A DNA stretch of 64,000 nt from Streptomyces sp. NRRL F-5630 (GCF_000719475.1 NZ_JOGO01000021.1:1-64000), one strand, 5' to 3'. Positions 51,644 through 62,658 are shown, numbered from the stretch's first letter. The notes: a model not told the origin generated them from the letters alone. Numbers and translations are program-made.

Positions 51644-51916
51644 TCAGAGGTGCGCGTAGACCTCGTCGAGGGAGATGCCGCGCGCGACCATCATGACCTG
51701 CACGTGGTAGAGGAGTTGGGAGATCTCCTCGGCGGCGGCGTCCTTGCTCTCGTGCTCGGCGGCCATCCAGACCTCGGCGGCCTCCTCGACGACCTTCTTG
51801 CCGATGGCATGGACCCCCTTCTCCACCAGTTCGGCGGTGCGGGAGGTGGCCGGGTCGGCGTGCGCGGCCTTGTGCTGGAGCTCGGAGAACAGCTCTTCGA
51901 AGGTCTTCTGGGACAT
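51644..51916 (-). CDS. hisE: Phosphoribosyl-ATP pyrophosphatase
   Basis: 90 residues, second step of histidine synthesis. The all-alpha MazG-type fold is visible: [66 protein letters not shown], with the EExxE and ExxD metal-binding motifs. As in most actinobacteria it is separate from HisI. ATG at 51916. Together with hisG it makes a two-gene unit. Confidence 0.95.
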   Translation of the reverse strand: MSQKTFEELFSELQHKAAHADPATSRTAELVEKGVHAIGKKVVEEAAEVWMAAEHESKDAAAEEISQLLYHVQVMMVARGISLDEVYAHL

Positions 51917-51938
51917 GGTTTCCTCACCATACGCGCCG

Positions 51939-51969
51939 CGGCGGCCCCGGAGCGAAGCCGGGGCCGCCG
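51939..51969 (-). terminator. Terminator at the end of the rib operon
   Basis: A perfect 12-bp stem (51939-51950 with 51958-51969) with a 7-base loop lies 46 bases beyond the ribH stop and before hisE. Confidence 0.75.
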
Positions 51970-52015
51970 TCTCTCATCATGCGGACGCGTCCGCCCGTGC
52001 CGGGGGCGCGGGGGC

Positions 52016-52501
52016 TCAGCGCCAGGGCTCGACGACGCCGCGCAGCACCGTCGCGGTGGCGACGGCGGCGGTGACGGCCTCGTGGCCCTTGTCCTCGGTG
52101 GACCCGGGCAGGCCCGCGCGGTCGAGCGCCTGCTCCTCGGTGTCGACGGTGAGGACGCCGAAGCCGACGGGCACGCCGGTGTCGACGGCGACCTGCGTGA
52201 GGCCCTGGGTGACGCCCTGGCACACGTACTCGAAGTGCGGGGTGCCGCCGCGCAGCACGACGCCGAGTGCCACCACGGCGTCGTAGCCGCGCGCGGCCAT
52301 CGCCTTGGCGGCGACGGGGAGTTCGAAGCTGCCGGGGACGCGGATCAGGGTCGGCTCGCTGATGCCGAGTTCGGCGAGGGCGCGCAGGGCGCCGTCCGTG
52401 AGGCCCTTCATGATCTGCTCGTGCCACTGCGAGGCGATGACGGCGACGCGGAGGTCGCCGCAGTTCTTGACGTTCAGCTCGGGTGCGCCTTTACCGCTCA
52501 C
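52016..52501 (-). CDS. ribH: 6,7-dimethyl-8-ribityllumazine synthase
   Basis: 161 residues, the penultimate enzyme of riboflavin synthesis. The ligand segments [38 protein letters not shown], and [17 protein letters not shown] are complete. GTG at 52501, 54 bases after ribAB. It is the last gene of the rib operon. Probably forms an icosahedral capsid as in most bacteria. Confidence 0.95.
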   Translation of the reverse strand: MSGKGAPELNVKNCGDLRVAVIASQWHEQIMKGLTDGALRALAELGISEPTLIRVPGSFELPVAAKAMAARGYDAVVALGVVLRGGTPHFEYVCQGVTQGLTQVAVDTGVPVGFGVLTVDTEEQALDRAGLPGSTEDKGHEAVTAAVATATVLRGVVEPWR

Positions 52502-52555
52502 GCGCTGCTCCTCGGTAGATGGGGTCCATGGGGTGTACGGGGTTCGGGTACCCGG

Positions 52556-53898
<1,343 letters not shown>

Positions 53899-53902
<4 letters not shown>

Positions 53903-54552
53903 GCGGGGGCTCCTTCCGGGGCGACTTCCGGGGCCGCGTTCGGGCGCGAGCGCAGCCACCAGTCGCGCAGGCCCCACAGGACGAGCGCGAGGTAGATCAC
54001 GTAGACGAGGCCGGAGAAGGCGAGCCCGCTGGTGAAGGCGAGCGGGACGCCGACGACATCGACGAGCAGCCAGGCGGCCCAGAACTCGACGAGTCCCTTC
54101 GCCTGGGCGACCATCGCGGCCAGGGTGCCCACGAAGATGTAGGCGTCCGGCCAGGGGTTCCACGAGAGGCCGGGCACGGCGGCGAAGAGGCCGCCGACCG
54201 CGAGGGTGCCGAGCGCGGTGCCGCCGAGGAGCAGTCCGCGTTCGCGCCAGGTGGCGAAGCGCACGGCGAGGCTGCCGTCCTGCGCGGCTCTGCTGCCCCT
54301 GGTCCACTGCCGCCAGCCCCACAGGGCGACGACGATGACGAGGAGTTGTTTGCCGACGCCTCCGCTGAGGTGCGCGGAGAGGTAGGCGGCGACGAGGACG
54401 ACACCGGAGAGGAACTGGGCGGGCCAGGTCCACACCGAGCGGCGCCAGCCGAGGGCGAGGGCGAGCAGCCCGATCGTGTTGCCGACCGCGTCGGACCAGA
54501 TGACGTGCTGTCCGAAGACGGTGAACGCCTCGGTGTTGAGCTGGTCGAACAT
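53899..54552 (-). CDS. ribM: Riboflavin transporter RibM (PnuC-like)
   Basis: 217 residues, about six membrane helices ([89 protein letters not shown]), the PnuC fold. PnuC itself carries nicotinamide riboside, but in Streptomyces and Corynebacterium rib operons the protein, RibM, is a riboflavin (and roseoflavin) transporter. Position inside the FMN-riboswitch operon supports RibM. ATG at 54552 follows AGGAGG and overlaps the ribE stop as TGATG. Confidence 0.88.
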
Positions 54553-55172
54553 CACCCCTCCTGTGCGGGCTGTTCGGGGGCCGTCCCGTACCGGAGCATC
54601 CGCTCGACGTACTTCGCGAGGACGTCGACCTCCAGGTTGACGGGAGCGCCGGGCTGCTTGTGGCCGAGCGTGGTGAGGGCGAGCGTGGTCGGGATGAGGC
54701 TCACGCTGAAGGTGTCCTCGGTGACGTCCACGACGGTGAGGCTGATGCCGTCGACGGTGATGGAGCCCTTCTCCACGACGTAGCGCGCGAGGTCGCCCGG
54801 CAGGGACACGGTGACGAGTTCCCAGTGCGCGGAGGGCTCGCGGCGCAGGATCGTGCCGGTGCCGTCGACGTGGCCCTGGACGATGTGGCCGCCGAGGCGA
54901 CCGCCGACCGGGGTGGGGCGTTCGAGGTTGACGCGGGAGCCGGGGGCGAGGGCGCCGAGGCTGGAGCGCTTGAGTGTCTCGGCCATGACGTCGGCGGTGA
55001 ACTCGGCGCCCTCGTGCTCGACGACGGTGAGACAGACGCCGTTGACGGCGATGGAGTCGCCGTGGCGGGCACCCTCGGTGACGACGGGGCCGCGCAGCCG
55101 GAAGCGGGAGGCGTCGGCGAGTTCCTCGACCGCGACGACCTCACCCAGTTCTTCGACGATTCCGGTGAACAC
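54552..55172 (-). CDS. ribE: Riboflavin synthase alpha subunit
   Basis: 206 residues, last enzyme of riboflavin synthesis. Two similar barrel halves: [16 protein letters not shown] with [30 protein letters not shown], and [18 protein letters not shown] with [34 protein letters not shown] at 55172 follows AAGGAG; it begins one base after the ribD stop. The symbol ribC is used for the same gene in some organisms. Confidence 0.95.
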   Translation of the reverse strand: MFTGIVEELGEVVAVEELADASRFRLRGPVVTEGARHGDSIAVNGVCLTVVEHEGAEFTADVMAETLKRSSLGALAPGSRVNLERPTPVGGRLGGHIVQGHVDGTGTILRREPSAHWELVTVSLPGDLARYVVEKGSITVDGISLTVVDVTEDTFSVSLIPTTLALTTLGHKQPGAPVNLEVDVLAKYVERMLRYGTAPEQPAQEG

Positions 55173-55173
55173 T

Positions 55174-56268
55174 TCAGCGCTCCTTGGGTGCGGTGGTGGG
55201 GACGGCGGTGATCCGCAGGTCGGGTCCGAGCCGCGTGGTCTCGCGCACGTCGAGCCGCAACGCGGCGGTGAGGGTGGCAATTCCCGCTTCGGTGAGGGCC
55301 GCGGGCCCGGCGCCGAGCAGGACGGGGGCGAGGTAGCCGACGACGCGGTCGGTGTACCCGGCGGCGACGAAGGAGCCGGCGAGGCGGGCGCCGCCCTCCA
55401 GGAGGACGCCGCGCACGTCGCGGGCGTACAGCGCGGCGAGGAGGGCGGTGAGATCCAGCCCGCCGTGCGCGGCGCGCGGCAGGCGCAGCAGTTCGGCGTC
55501 GTGCGCGGGGGCCGGGGCGTCCTCGGCGAGGGCGACGAGGGTCGGGGCGGCGGCGTCGAGGACGCGTGCCCCGTTCCGTACCGCCGTGCCCTCGGTGTCG
55601 AGGACGACGCGCAGCGGCTGGGGCGCCCCGGGAACGCCGCGGACGGCGAGGTGGGGGTCGTCGGTGCGGGCGGTGCCGGAGCCGACGAGGACGGCGTCGC
55701 ACGTGGCGCGCAGGCGGTGGACGTCGGCGCGGGCCTCGGGCGAGGTGATCCAGCGGCTCGTGCCGTCCCGCGCGGCGATGCGGCCGTCGAGGCTCGCGGC
55801 GTACTTCCAGGTGACGTGCGGGCGGCCGAGGCGGGCCGCGGTGAGCCAGGCGGCGTTGACGTCGGCGGCCTCGGCCTCCAGGAGTCCGTGCTCGACGTCG
55901 ACGCCCGCGGCCCGGAGGGTGTCGGCGCCGCCGGTGGCCTGGGCCGTGGGGTCGGCGACCGCGTAGACGACGCGGCGGACACCGGCCGCGATCAGGGCGC
56001 GGGAGCAGGGCCCCGTACGCCCGGTGTGGTCGCAGGGTTCGAGGGTGACGAGCGCGGTGCCGCCCCTGGCCCGCTCCCCCGCCGCGCGCAGCGCGTGGAT
56101 CTCCGCGTGGGGGCCGCCCGCGCGCTGGTGCCACCCGCCTCCGGCGACCTCGCCGGAGGCGTCGAGCACGACGCAGCCGACGACGGGGTTGGGGCGGGTG
56201 CGGCCGAGGCCGCGGGCGGCGAGGGCGATCGCCTCGCACATGGCGGCGGTTTCGGCTGCGGTGGCCAC
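55174..56268 (-). CDS. ribD: Bifunctional riboflavin deaminase-reductase
   Basis: 364 residues. N-terminal deaminase: PNPVVGCVVLDASGEVAGGGWHQRAGGPHAEIHAL and TLEPCDHTGRTGPC, with zinc His and two Cys. C-terminal reductase: VTWKYAASLDGRIAARDGTSRWITSPEARADVHRLRA and VLLEGGARLAGSF. GTG at 56268 follows AGGAGG; the longer frame upstream runs into the leader. First gene of the operon, 168 bases below the FMN riboswitch. Confidence 0.93.
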   Translation of the reverse strand: MATAAETAAMCEAIALAARGLGRTRPNPVVGCVVLDASGEVAGGGWHQRAGGPHAEIHALRAAGERARGGTALVTLEPCDHTGRTGPCSRALIAAGVRRVVYAVADPTAQATGGADTLRAAGVDVEHGLLEAEAADVNAAWLTAARLGRPHVTWKYAASLDGRIAARDGTSRWITSPEARADVHRLRATCDAVLVGSGTARTDDPHLAVRGVPGAPQPLRVVLDTEGTAVRNGARVLDAAAPTLVALAEDAPAPAHDAELLRLPRAAHGGLDLTALLAALYARDVRGVLLEGGARLAGSFVAAGYTDRVVGYLAPVLLGAGPAALTEAGIATLTAALRLDVRETTRLGPDLRITAVPTTAPKER

Positions 56269-56433
56269 CGGGTCCTCCTGCCTCTCGGGCACGGACTCCG
56301 GGGCGCTGTCGCGAGGACAGGCTTGGTACGGACGCACACGGACGCGGGGAGCGCCGGACGCGGACCGGGCGACGCCGAAAGACGACGGCCCGGCCTACGG
56401 CGGCGCACTGCTGCGTGCGACCCGCCGCGCACT

Positions 56434-56550
56434 GCCTCCCATCCGGACTTTCACCGTCGGTCCAGGAGTTCCACCTGGTCAACCGCTCACTGGAAGCGAG
56501 CGGGTCGCGGACTGTTACCGCCGGTTCGGAATTACACCGACCCCGGAGTG
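56434..56550 (-). promoter_or_regulatory. FMN riboswitch (RFN element)
   Basis: On the minus strand the conserved RFN blocks appear in order: GGGTCGGTGTAATTCC, GAACCGGCGGTAACAGTCC, then GACCAGGTGG and CCGACGGTGAAAGTCCGGATGGGAG, split by a variable stem. This is the standard FMN aptamer, and it lies upstream of ribD so it should shut down riboflavin synthesis and uptake when FMN is plentiful. The expression platform between the aptamer and ribD was not resolved; both a terminator and sequestration of the ribD site are possible. Confidence 0.93.
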
Positions 56551-56667
56551 CGCTGTTGCTGGTACGCGCACCAGTGTGCCACGCCGGGAAGGGGGGCGCG
56601 GGGTGGGATGACTCACAGCGAGGGCGGGATGACGCGACGCGAGGGCGCGCGGTGGCACGCTGAGCGC

Positions 56668-57564
56668 GTGATCACGGATTCTGTACGGGAGTTCGAGACG
56701 GAGCGGCCGCGGTTGTTCGGGCTCGCCTACCGGATGCTGGGGTCGGCGCAGGAGGCCGAGGACGTGGTGCAGGAGGCGTACCTGCGCTGGGCGGGCACCG
56801 ACCGGGCGGCGGTGCGTACGCCCGCGGCCTGGCTCACCACGACGGTGACGCGCCTGTGCCTGACGGTCCTCGACTCGGCGCGGGCGCGGCGGGAGCGGTA
56901 CGTGGGTCCGTGGCTGCCGGAACCTGTGCTGACCTCGGGCGGGGCGCTCGGGCCGATGGAGAGCTCGGAACAGCGCGAGGAGGTGTCCTCGGCGCTGCTG
57001 CTCCTGCTCGAACGGCTGAGCCCTCCGGAGCGCGCGGTGTACGTGCTGCGCCACGCCTTCGGGTACGGGCACCGCGAGATCGCCGGCATGCTCGGGCTCT
57101 CCGAGCCGGGCGCCCGCCAGCACCTGCGGCGCGCGCGGGCGCGGCTCGCGGAGGAACGGGCCAGGTACGCGGTGGAGAGCGAGCGGCAGCGGGCCCTCGT
57201 GGAGACGTTCCTCGCCGCCTCGCGCGCGGGCGACGTGCGGGAACTGGTGTCGCTGCTCGCCGAGGAAGTGAGCTGGTGGTCGGACGGTGGCGGCAGGGTG
57301 TCCGCGGCCCGGAAGATCGTCGTGGGCCGCGAGCGGGTGACGGGGCTGCTCCGGAAGGCGCTGGAGAAGGGGCTCGTGGGCGCGGAGTTCCGGCCCGCGG
57401 AGATCAACGGGGAGGCGGCGCTGGTGATCTTCGCGGACGGACGGCTCGCCGGGGTCGTGCAGATCTCGGGCGGGGCCGAGGGGATCACGCAGATCCGGGC
57501 GGTGCTGAACCCGGAGAAACTCACTTATCTGGCCGGGCAGTTGGGAGCGGAGGGGGTGGGCTGA
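56668..57564 (+). CDS. ECF41-type sigma factor with C-terminal SnoaL-like domain
   Basis: 298 residues. Sigma-2 region (PRLFGLAYRMLGSAQEAEDVVQEAYLRW), sigma-4 region (ERLSPPERAVYVLRHAFGYGHREIAGMLGLSEPGARQHLRRARARL), then a SnoaL_2-like domain (ALVETFLAASRAGDVRELVSLLAEEVSWWSDGGGRV). The DGGGR and NPEKL segments correspond to the DGGGKV and NPDKL motifs that define ECF41, in which the extension acts as built-in regulator instead of an anti-sigma. The usual ECF41 partner (COE oxidoreductase) is not next to it. GTG at 56668, divergent from the rib operon. Confidence 0.92.
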   Translation: MITDSVREFETERPRLFGLAYRMLGSAQEAEDVVQEAYLRWAGTDRAAVRTPAAWLTTTVTRLCLTVLDSARARRERYVGPWLPEPVLTSGGALGPMESSEQREEVSSALLLLLERLSPPERAVYVLRHAFGYGHREIAGMLGLSEPGARQHLRRARARLAEERARYAVESERQRALVETFLAASRAGDVRELVSLLAEEVSWWSDGGGRVSAARKIVVGRERVTGLLRKALEKGLVGAEFRPAEINGEAALVIFADGRLAGVVQISGGAEGITQIRAVLNPEKLTYLAGQLGAEGVG

Positions 57565-57725
57565 CGGGCGGCCGGGAGGAGCCGGCCGCCTCGCGCGGCA
57601 GGGGTCCGGGGCAGCACCCCCTGCCCGCCGCGCCCGAAGTCGGGGGCAGCGCCCTGCCCGTCGAGCCGGAGATCGGGGACGACGCCTGCCCGCCGCGCCA
57701 CGGACCGCCCCCCTCCCCCACGGCC

Positions 57726-59045
57726 TCACCCCCCGAACAGCTCCTCCTGCGCGTGGTCCAGCGCCATCAGCAGCGCTCCGCGCAGGACCGCTCCGCCCCC
57801 CAGCGCCGTCGGGCGCACCTCCGTGGCCAGCGGGGTGAGGTGGGCGAGGCGGGACGCGACGCGGGCGGCCAGGACCGTGCCGCCCGCGCGGCCCGTCTCC
57901 CCGCCGAGGAGGACGCAGCCGGGGTCGAGGACCGCGACGACGGAGGCGACGCCGAGGACCACCTGGTCCGCGAGGGCGTCGAGGAAGGCGTCCGCCCGCG
58001 CCCGTACCGCCGCCGTCGGCGCCTCCGCCTCCCGGACCGCGCGCCGCACGAGCGCCGCCGCGGGGGGCTCGTGCGGGGCGGCACCGGCCACGAGGCCGTG
58101 CCGCGCGGCGAGTTCCTCGACTGCCGCCGAGGAGGCGAGGGAGTGGTAGCCGCCCTCACAGCTGTCCCGACCGGGCAGCACCCGCGTGCCCGGGACGGGC
58201 AGGAAACCGATCTCGCCCGTCCCTCCCGAGGCGCCCCGGCGTAGCGCGCCGTCGAGGACGACCGCCGCGCCGACGCCGTGGCCGAGCCAGAGGAGGACGA
58301 AGGTGTCGCGGTCGCGGGCGGCGCCCGCGCGCAGTTCGGCGACGGCGGCGAGGTTGGTCTCGTTCTCGACGAGGACAGTGCCCGCGAGGCGCTCCCGCAG
58401 GACGGGCACGAGCGCCCGGTGCCAGGGCGGCAGCCCCGTGCTGTCGCGCAGCTCCCCCGTGCCCGGCGTGACGAGCCCGGGCGCCCCGACCCCCACAGCA
58501 CGCAGTTCGGGCACCCCCGCGCGGGCCGCCGTGTCGGCGAGGAGATCCACCGCGCGGGCGACGGCCGCCTCGGTGCTCGCGGCGGGATCGACGGGCGCGG
58601 AGGACTCGGCGAGCGTCGCGCCGAGGAGGTCGGTGACGAGGACGGAGACGCTGTGGGTGCGCACGTCGAGCCCCGCGAGGTGGGCGCGGTCCGCGACGAT
58701 CCCGTAGATCCGCGCGTTGGGACCGCGCCTGCGCTGCTCCGAGGCCCCGACGACCTCGATGAGCCCGGCGGCCCCGAGCCGTTCCACGAGGTCGGCGACG
58801 CTCGGGCGGGAGAGGCCGGTGAGTTCCTTGAGGCGCGCGGCGGTGAGCGGGCCGTGCTCCTGGAGGAGGCGCAGCGCGAGCCGGTCGTTGATGGCGCGGG
58901 CCGTACTCGGTGAGGCGGGCGCGGGGTGCGCCGCCGTGCCGGGCCGGGCGGGCGTGTCCGGTACGGAACCGGCGTGTTCCTGGGGTGGTGAGGCGGTCAC
59001 GGGCTGGGCCCCCTTCCCTCGCGGGTCGGTCCGCATCATAATCAT
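57726..59045 (-). CDS. ROK-family transcriptional repressor
   Basis: 439 residues. Helix-turn-helix at about 50-100 (LALRLLQEHGPLTAARLKELTGLSRPSVADLVERLGAAGLI) and a ROK sugar-kinase fold (GVGAPGLVT, LWLGHGVGAAVVLDG, GGTGEIGFLPV). The kinase catalytic NDANLA motif reads NETNLA, with Asp to Glu-like change, and the Cys-rich zinc motif is reduced to a single Cys, so it should be a pure repressor that binds a sugar. It faces an MFS gene across a perfect 23-bp palindrome 4 bases before its ATG, consistent with control of both genes. No strong ribosome site; several in-frame ATGs. Confidence 0.9.
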   Translation of the reverse strand: MIMMRTDPRGKGAQPVTASPPQEHAGSVPDTPARPGTAAHPAPASPSTARAINDRLALRLLQEHGPLTAARLKELTGLSRPSVADLVERLGAAGLIEVVGASEQRRRGPNARIYGIVADRAHLAGLDVRTHSVSVLVTDLLGATLAESSAPVDPAASTEAAVARAVDLLADTAARAGVPELRAVGVGAPGLVTPGTGELRDSTGLPPWHRALVPVLRERLAGTVLVENETNLAAVAELRAGAARDRDTFVLLWLGHGVGAAVVLDGALRRGASGGTGEIGFLPVPGTRVLPGRDSCEGGYHSLASSAAVEELAARHGLVAGAAPHEPPAAALVRRAVREAEAPTAAVRARADAFLDALADQVVLGVASVVAVLDPGCVLLGGETGRAGGTVLAARVASRLAHLTPLATEVRPTALGGGAVLRGALLMALDHAQEELFGG

Positions 59046-59048
59046 CCA

Positions 59049-59071
59049 CTATCAGGAAGGCTTCCTGATAG
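59049..59071. promoter_or_regulatory. Perfect 23-bp palindrome, candidate ROK operator
   Basis: Half-site CTATCAGGAAG at 59049-59059 is mirrored exactly at 59061-59071 around a central G. It is only 4 bases from the ROK start and 75 bases from the divergent MFS start. AT-rich for this genome. Autorepression and control of the MFS gene are inferred. Confidence 0.8.
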
Positions 59072-59145
59072 TTTCACGTGGCTTCATACGTCGCGATGTC
59101 ACACAGCCGTCCGCAGCAGCGGCGCGGTGCTGCGGGAGGGACCAC

Positions 59146-60378
59146 ATGAGCGAGACGGCGGGAGAACGGGCCGCGGGTGCCGCCATGGCGGCGTCCGTGG
59201 GCGCGGGCGCGGTCCCGGCGGGCGGCTTCGACCGGGGGACGGTGCGGCGGGCGCGCTGGGCCATCGCCGCGATCTTCTGCGTGCACGGGAGCGTGACGGG
59301 CTCCTTCGCGACCCGCGTGCCGTGGATCAAGGACCACGCGGACATCGGGGCCGGTCAGCTCGGTCTCGCGCTCGCCTTCCCCGCCCTCGGCGCGGCGCTC
59401 GCCATGCCGCTCGCGAGCCGGATCAGCCACCGGCTGGGCTCGCGGACCGCGCTGCGGCTCCTGCTCGCCGGGTGGACGCTCGCGCTCGTCCTGCCCTCGC
59501 TCGCGCCGAACCTCGCCGTCCTGTGCCTCGCGCTCTTCGTGTACGGGGCCTGCTCGGGCATGTCGGACGTCGCGATGAACGCGCTCGGCGTCGAGACGGA
59601 GAACCGCTGGGGCAAGTCGATCATGTCGGGGCTGCACGGCATGTGGAGCACGGGCGCGCTGCTCGGCTCGGCGGCGGGCACGCTCGCCGCGCACCTGGGC
59701 GCGGACGCGCGGCTGCACCACCTCGTGACGGCGCTCGTACTGACAGCGGCCGGGCTCGTGCTGTGCAGGTGGGTCCTCGATCTGCGCAGCGAGGCGGACG
59801 AGCCGGCCCCGCCGCGCTTCGCGCTGCCGCCGCGTTCGGCGCTGCTCATCGGCGCGATCGGCTTCTGCGCCGTCTTCGCCGAAGGGGCCAGCCTGGACTG
59901 GTCGGCGGTCTTCCTGCACGGCGAACTCGACACCTCGGCGGGTGTCGCCGCCGCGTCCACGACGGCGTTCACCGCCACGATGGCGCTCGCCCGCTTCGCC
60001 GGGGACGGGCTCGTGGACCGCTTCGGCGCGAAGCGTGTGGTGCGGGCGGGCGGCCTGATGGCGACGGCGGGTGGTCTGCTCGTGGTCCTCGCGGGAAACC
60101 CCGTGGCGGCGATGGGCGGCTTCGCGCTCCTGGGCCTCGGCATCGCGGTCGTGGTGCCGCTGTGCTTCGCCGCCGCCGGGCGCAGCGGCCCCAACCCGAG
60201 CCAGGCGATCGCGGGCGTCGCCACGATCACGTACACCGCTGGGCTCATCGCTCCCTCCGCGATCGGCGTGGTCGCCGACGCGACGAGCCTGATCGGCTCC
60301 TTCGTCCTGGTGACGGTCCTCGCCTTCGGCCTCGTGGCGGGCGCGAACGTCCTGCGCGGTGCGGGCCGCGAGGACTGA
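59146..60378 (+). CDS. MFS transporter, probably controlled by the ROK repressor
   Basis: 410 residues with 12 membrane helices. The TRVPWIKDHADIGAGQLGLALAFPALGAALAMPLA start and MSDVAMNALGVETENRWGKSIMSGLHGMWSTGALLG segment match YbjJ-like MFS proteins; the substrate is unknown, perhaps a sugar given the regulator. ATG at 59146 follows GGGAGGG. Confidence 0.9.
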   Translation: MSETAGERAAGAAMAASVGAGAVPAGGFDRGTVRRARWAIAAIFCVHGSVTGSFATRVPWIKDHADIGAGQLGLALAFPALGAALAMPLASRISHRLGSRTALRLLLAGWTLALVLPSLAPNLAVLCLALFVYGACSGMSDVAMNALGVETENRWGKSIMSGLHGMWSTGALLGSAAGTLAAHLGADARLHHLVTALVLTAAGLVLCRWVLDLRSEADEPAPPRFALPPRSALLIGAIGFCAVFAEGASLDWSAVFLHGELDTSAGVAAASTTAFTATMALARFAGDGLVDRFGAKRVVRAGGLMATAGGLLVVLAGNPVAAMGGFALLGLGIAVVVPLCFAAAGRSGPNPSQAIAGVATITYTAGLIAPSAIGVVADATSLIGSFVLVTVLAFGLVAGANVLRGAGRED

Positions 60379-60438
60379 GGAGACAGCGGTGCGGGGGGGC
60401 ACGGCTCACGCCGCGAACCGCCCCCGCCCCTCAGCCGC

Positions 60439-60903
60439 TCACGCCACCCGCAGCAGCCCGCGCGCCTTCGCGCGGAAGTCCTCGCTCCACGGGCGGGGGC
60501 GCAGCGTGTCGGGGTCGAGACGGACGAGGACGCGGTGGCCACGGGCGTAGGTGACGGTGCCGTCCGCCGAGCAGTAGCGGAAGCCGTAGGTGAGCCCGGT
60601 CGTGCCGAGGCGGTCGAGCCACAGGTGGACGGCGTACTCGCCGGTGAGGGTGACGGGGTGCTCGTAGCCGATGGTGAACTCGCGGACGGCGTTGCAGGCG
60701 TCCGCCGCCTCGTGCCAGTCGCCGCGGTAGGCGAGGCCGTGCGTGCGCCAGTACGCCGTCCAGGCCCGTTCGACGAGGAGCGGATAGCGGCCGTTGTGGA
60801 GCAGGCCGAGCGCGTCGAGGTCGTCGAAGTGCACGTACGAGGGGACGAGCACCCCGTACGGAGGGGGGCCGGTTTCGGCCGGGGCGGGGGCTGCGAGCGA
60901 CAT
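60439..60903 (-). CDS. Hotdog-fold acyl-CoA thioesterase (4HBT family)
   Basis: 154 residues. Hotdog signature VHFDDLDALGLLHNGRYPLLVERAWTAYW, with Asp at the active position, and a typical central helix-strand series (FTIGYEHPVTLTGEYAVHLWLDRLGTTGLTYGFRYCSADGTVTYARGHRVLVRLD). It probably cleaves a small acyl-CoA. ATG at 60903 has no clear ribosome site. Convergent with the MFS gene. Confidence 0.88.
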   Translation of the reverse strand: MSLAAPAPAETGPPPYGVLVPSYVHFDDLDALGLLHNGRYPLLVERAWTAYWRTHGLAYRGDWHEAADACNAVREFTIGYEHPVTLTGEYAVHLWLDRLGTTGLTYGFRYCSADGTVTYARGHRVLVRLDPDTLRPRPWSEDFRAKARGLLRVA

Positions 60904-61190
60904 GCGGGGAGCCTGTTCTGCCAGGGAATCGAACGCTCCATCGTAGGCGGCGCCCGGAGGCCCACCACCAGGGGGTTTGCCAGGCCGTACGCCTCCGCGC
61001 GGCCGTCCTTCCACCGCTTTGCGAGACCTCCCCCACCCCCCGCCGCCCTCCGCGCCGCGTACCGTTCGTGGCGCGAAGCCACCCTTACCTGCCATTAACA
61101 TGTGCCGGAATCCAGTACGGGAACATCCGTGCGGTCCGTCGCGTGTCCGGCTCGTGCACCGGCGGGGGCTGAGGCGAGGAGCGGAAACAG

Positions 61191-62606
61191 ATGGACTTCG
61201 GCGTGCGCTGGAAGCTGCACGGGGACGGGCGTACCCCGGCTCCGGGTGCCGTGGTCCGGCCGGACGAACGGCTGAGCTGGCCGCGCACGATCGGGCTCGG
61301 CGCGCAGCACGTCGTCGCAATGTTCGGCGCGTCCTTCGTCGCCCCCGTGCTCATGGGCCTGGACCCGAACCTCGCGATCATGATGTCCGGCGTCTCGACG
61401 GCGATCTTCCTGCTCGCGACGCGCGGGAAGGTGCCGAGCTACCTCGGCTGCTCGCTCTCCTTCGTCGGCGTCGCCGCGGTCATCCGCGCGCAGGGCGGCT
61501 CCAGCGCGGTCGTCACGGGCGCGGTCCTCGCCGTCGGCGTGCTCCTCTTCCTCGTCGGGCTCGCGGTGCGGCACTTCGGGGCGCGGATCATCCACGCGGC
61601 GATGCCGCCGGTGGTGACGGGCGCGGTCGTGATGCTCATCGGCTTCAACCTGGCCCCCGTCACGGCCTCCACCTACTGGCCGCAGGACCAGTGGGTCGCG
61701 CTGCTCACGATGCTCTTCACGGGGCTCGCGGTCGTGTGCCTGCGCGGCTTCTGGTCCCGGATCGCGATCTTCCTCGGACTCGTCTTCGGGTACGTGGTCT
61801 CCTGGGGCTTCGACCGGGTCTTCGGCCGCATCCACTCGGCGGACGGCAGTGGCAGGACCGTCGACCACTGGCGGCTGAACCTGGACGCGGTGGGCAAGGC
61901 CGACTGGATCGGGCTGCCCGACTTCCACGGCCCGCACTTCCAGTGGTCGGCGATCCTCGTCGCGCTGCCGGTCGTGATCGCGCTCATCGCGGAGAACGCG
62001 GGGCACGTCAAGGCGGTCGGCGAGATGACGGGCGAGAACCTGGACGGAAAGCTCGGCACGGCGATCTCGGCGGACGGCTTCGGCTCGATGCTCTCCACCG
62101 CCGTGGGCGGACCGCCGAACACGACGTACTCCGAGAACATCGGCGTCATGGCGGCGACGCGCGTCTACTCGACGGCGGCGTACTGGGCGGCGGCCGGCTT
62201 CGCGCTCCTCTTCGGCCTGTGCCCCAAGTTCGGCGCGGTCGTCGCGGCGGTCCCCGGCGGGGTGCTCGGCGGAATCACCGTGATCCTGTACGGCATGATC
62301 GGGCTGCTCGGCGCGCAGATCTGGCTCAGCGCCAAGGTCGACCTGCGCAATCCGCTCAACCTCGTGCCGACGGCGGCGGGCATCATCATCGGCGTCGGCG
62401 GTGTCTCGCTGAAGATCACGGACAACTTCGAGCTCAGCGGCATCGCGCTCGGCACGCTCGTCGTCATCACGGGCTACCACGCGCTGCGGGCCCTCGCCCC
62501 CGCCCACCTCAAGACGCAGGAGCCGCTGCTCGATGCGGGGACCTCGTCGTACGACACGTCGAGGACGGGCGACGAGCGGCCTGCGGAGTCCCGCGAGGGC
62601 GAGTAG
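61191..62606 (+). CDS. uraA: Uracil/xanthine permease (NCS2 family)
   Basis: 471 residues, 14-segment UraA fold: LGAQHVVAMFGASFVAPVLMGLDPNLAIMMSGVSTAIFLLATRGKVPSYLGCSLSFVG at the start with the QH motif, PVVIALIAENAGHVKAVGEM with the substrate/proton Glu, and GGPPNTTYSENIGVMAATRVYS, the NCS2 signature. It imports uracil (or related base) with protons; specificity is by resemblance only. ATG at 61191. A good terminator follows. Confidence 0.92.
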   Translation: MDFGVRWKLHGDGRTPAPGAVVRPDERLSWPRTIGLGAQHVVAMFGASFVAPVLMGLDPNLAIMMSGVSTAIFLLATRGKVPSYLGCSLSFVGVAAVIRAQGGSSAVVTGAVLAVGVLLFLVGLAVRHFGARIIHAAMPPVVTGAVVMLIGFNLAPVTASTYWPQDQWVALLTMLFTGLAVVCLRGFWSRIAIFLGLVFGYVVSWGFDRVFGRIHSADGSGRTVDHWRLNLDAVGKADWIGLPDFHGPHFQWSAILVALPVVIALIAENAGHVKAVGEMTGENLDGKLGTAISADGFGSMLSTAVGGPPNTTYSENIGVMAATRVYSTAAYWAAAGFALLFGLCPKFGAVVAAVPGGVLGGITVILYGMIGLLGAQIWLSAKVDLRNPLNLVPTAAGIIIGVGGVSLKITDNFELSGIALGTLVVITGYHALRALAPAHLKTQEPLLDAGTSSYDTSRTGDERPAESREGE

Positions 62607-62658
62607 CACGGGCGGGGCGCACGGCCCCGCACGGGATGCTCGTACGCCCCGCGAAGAG

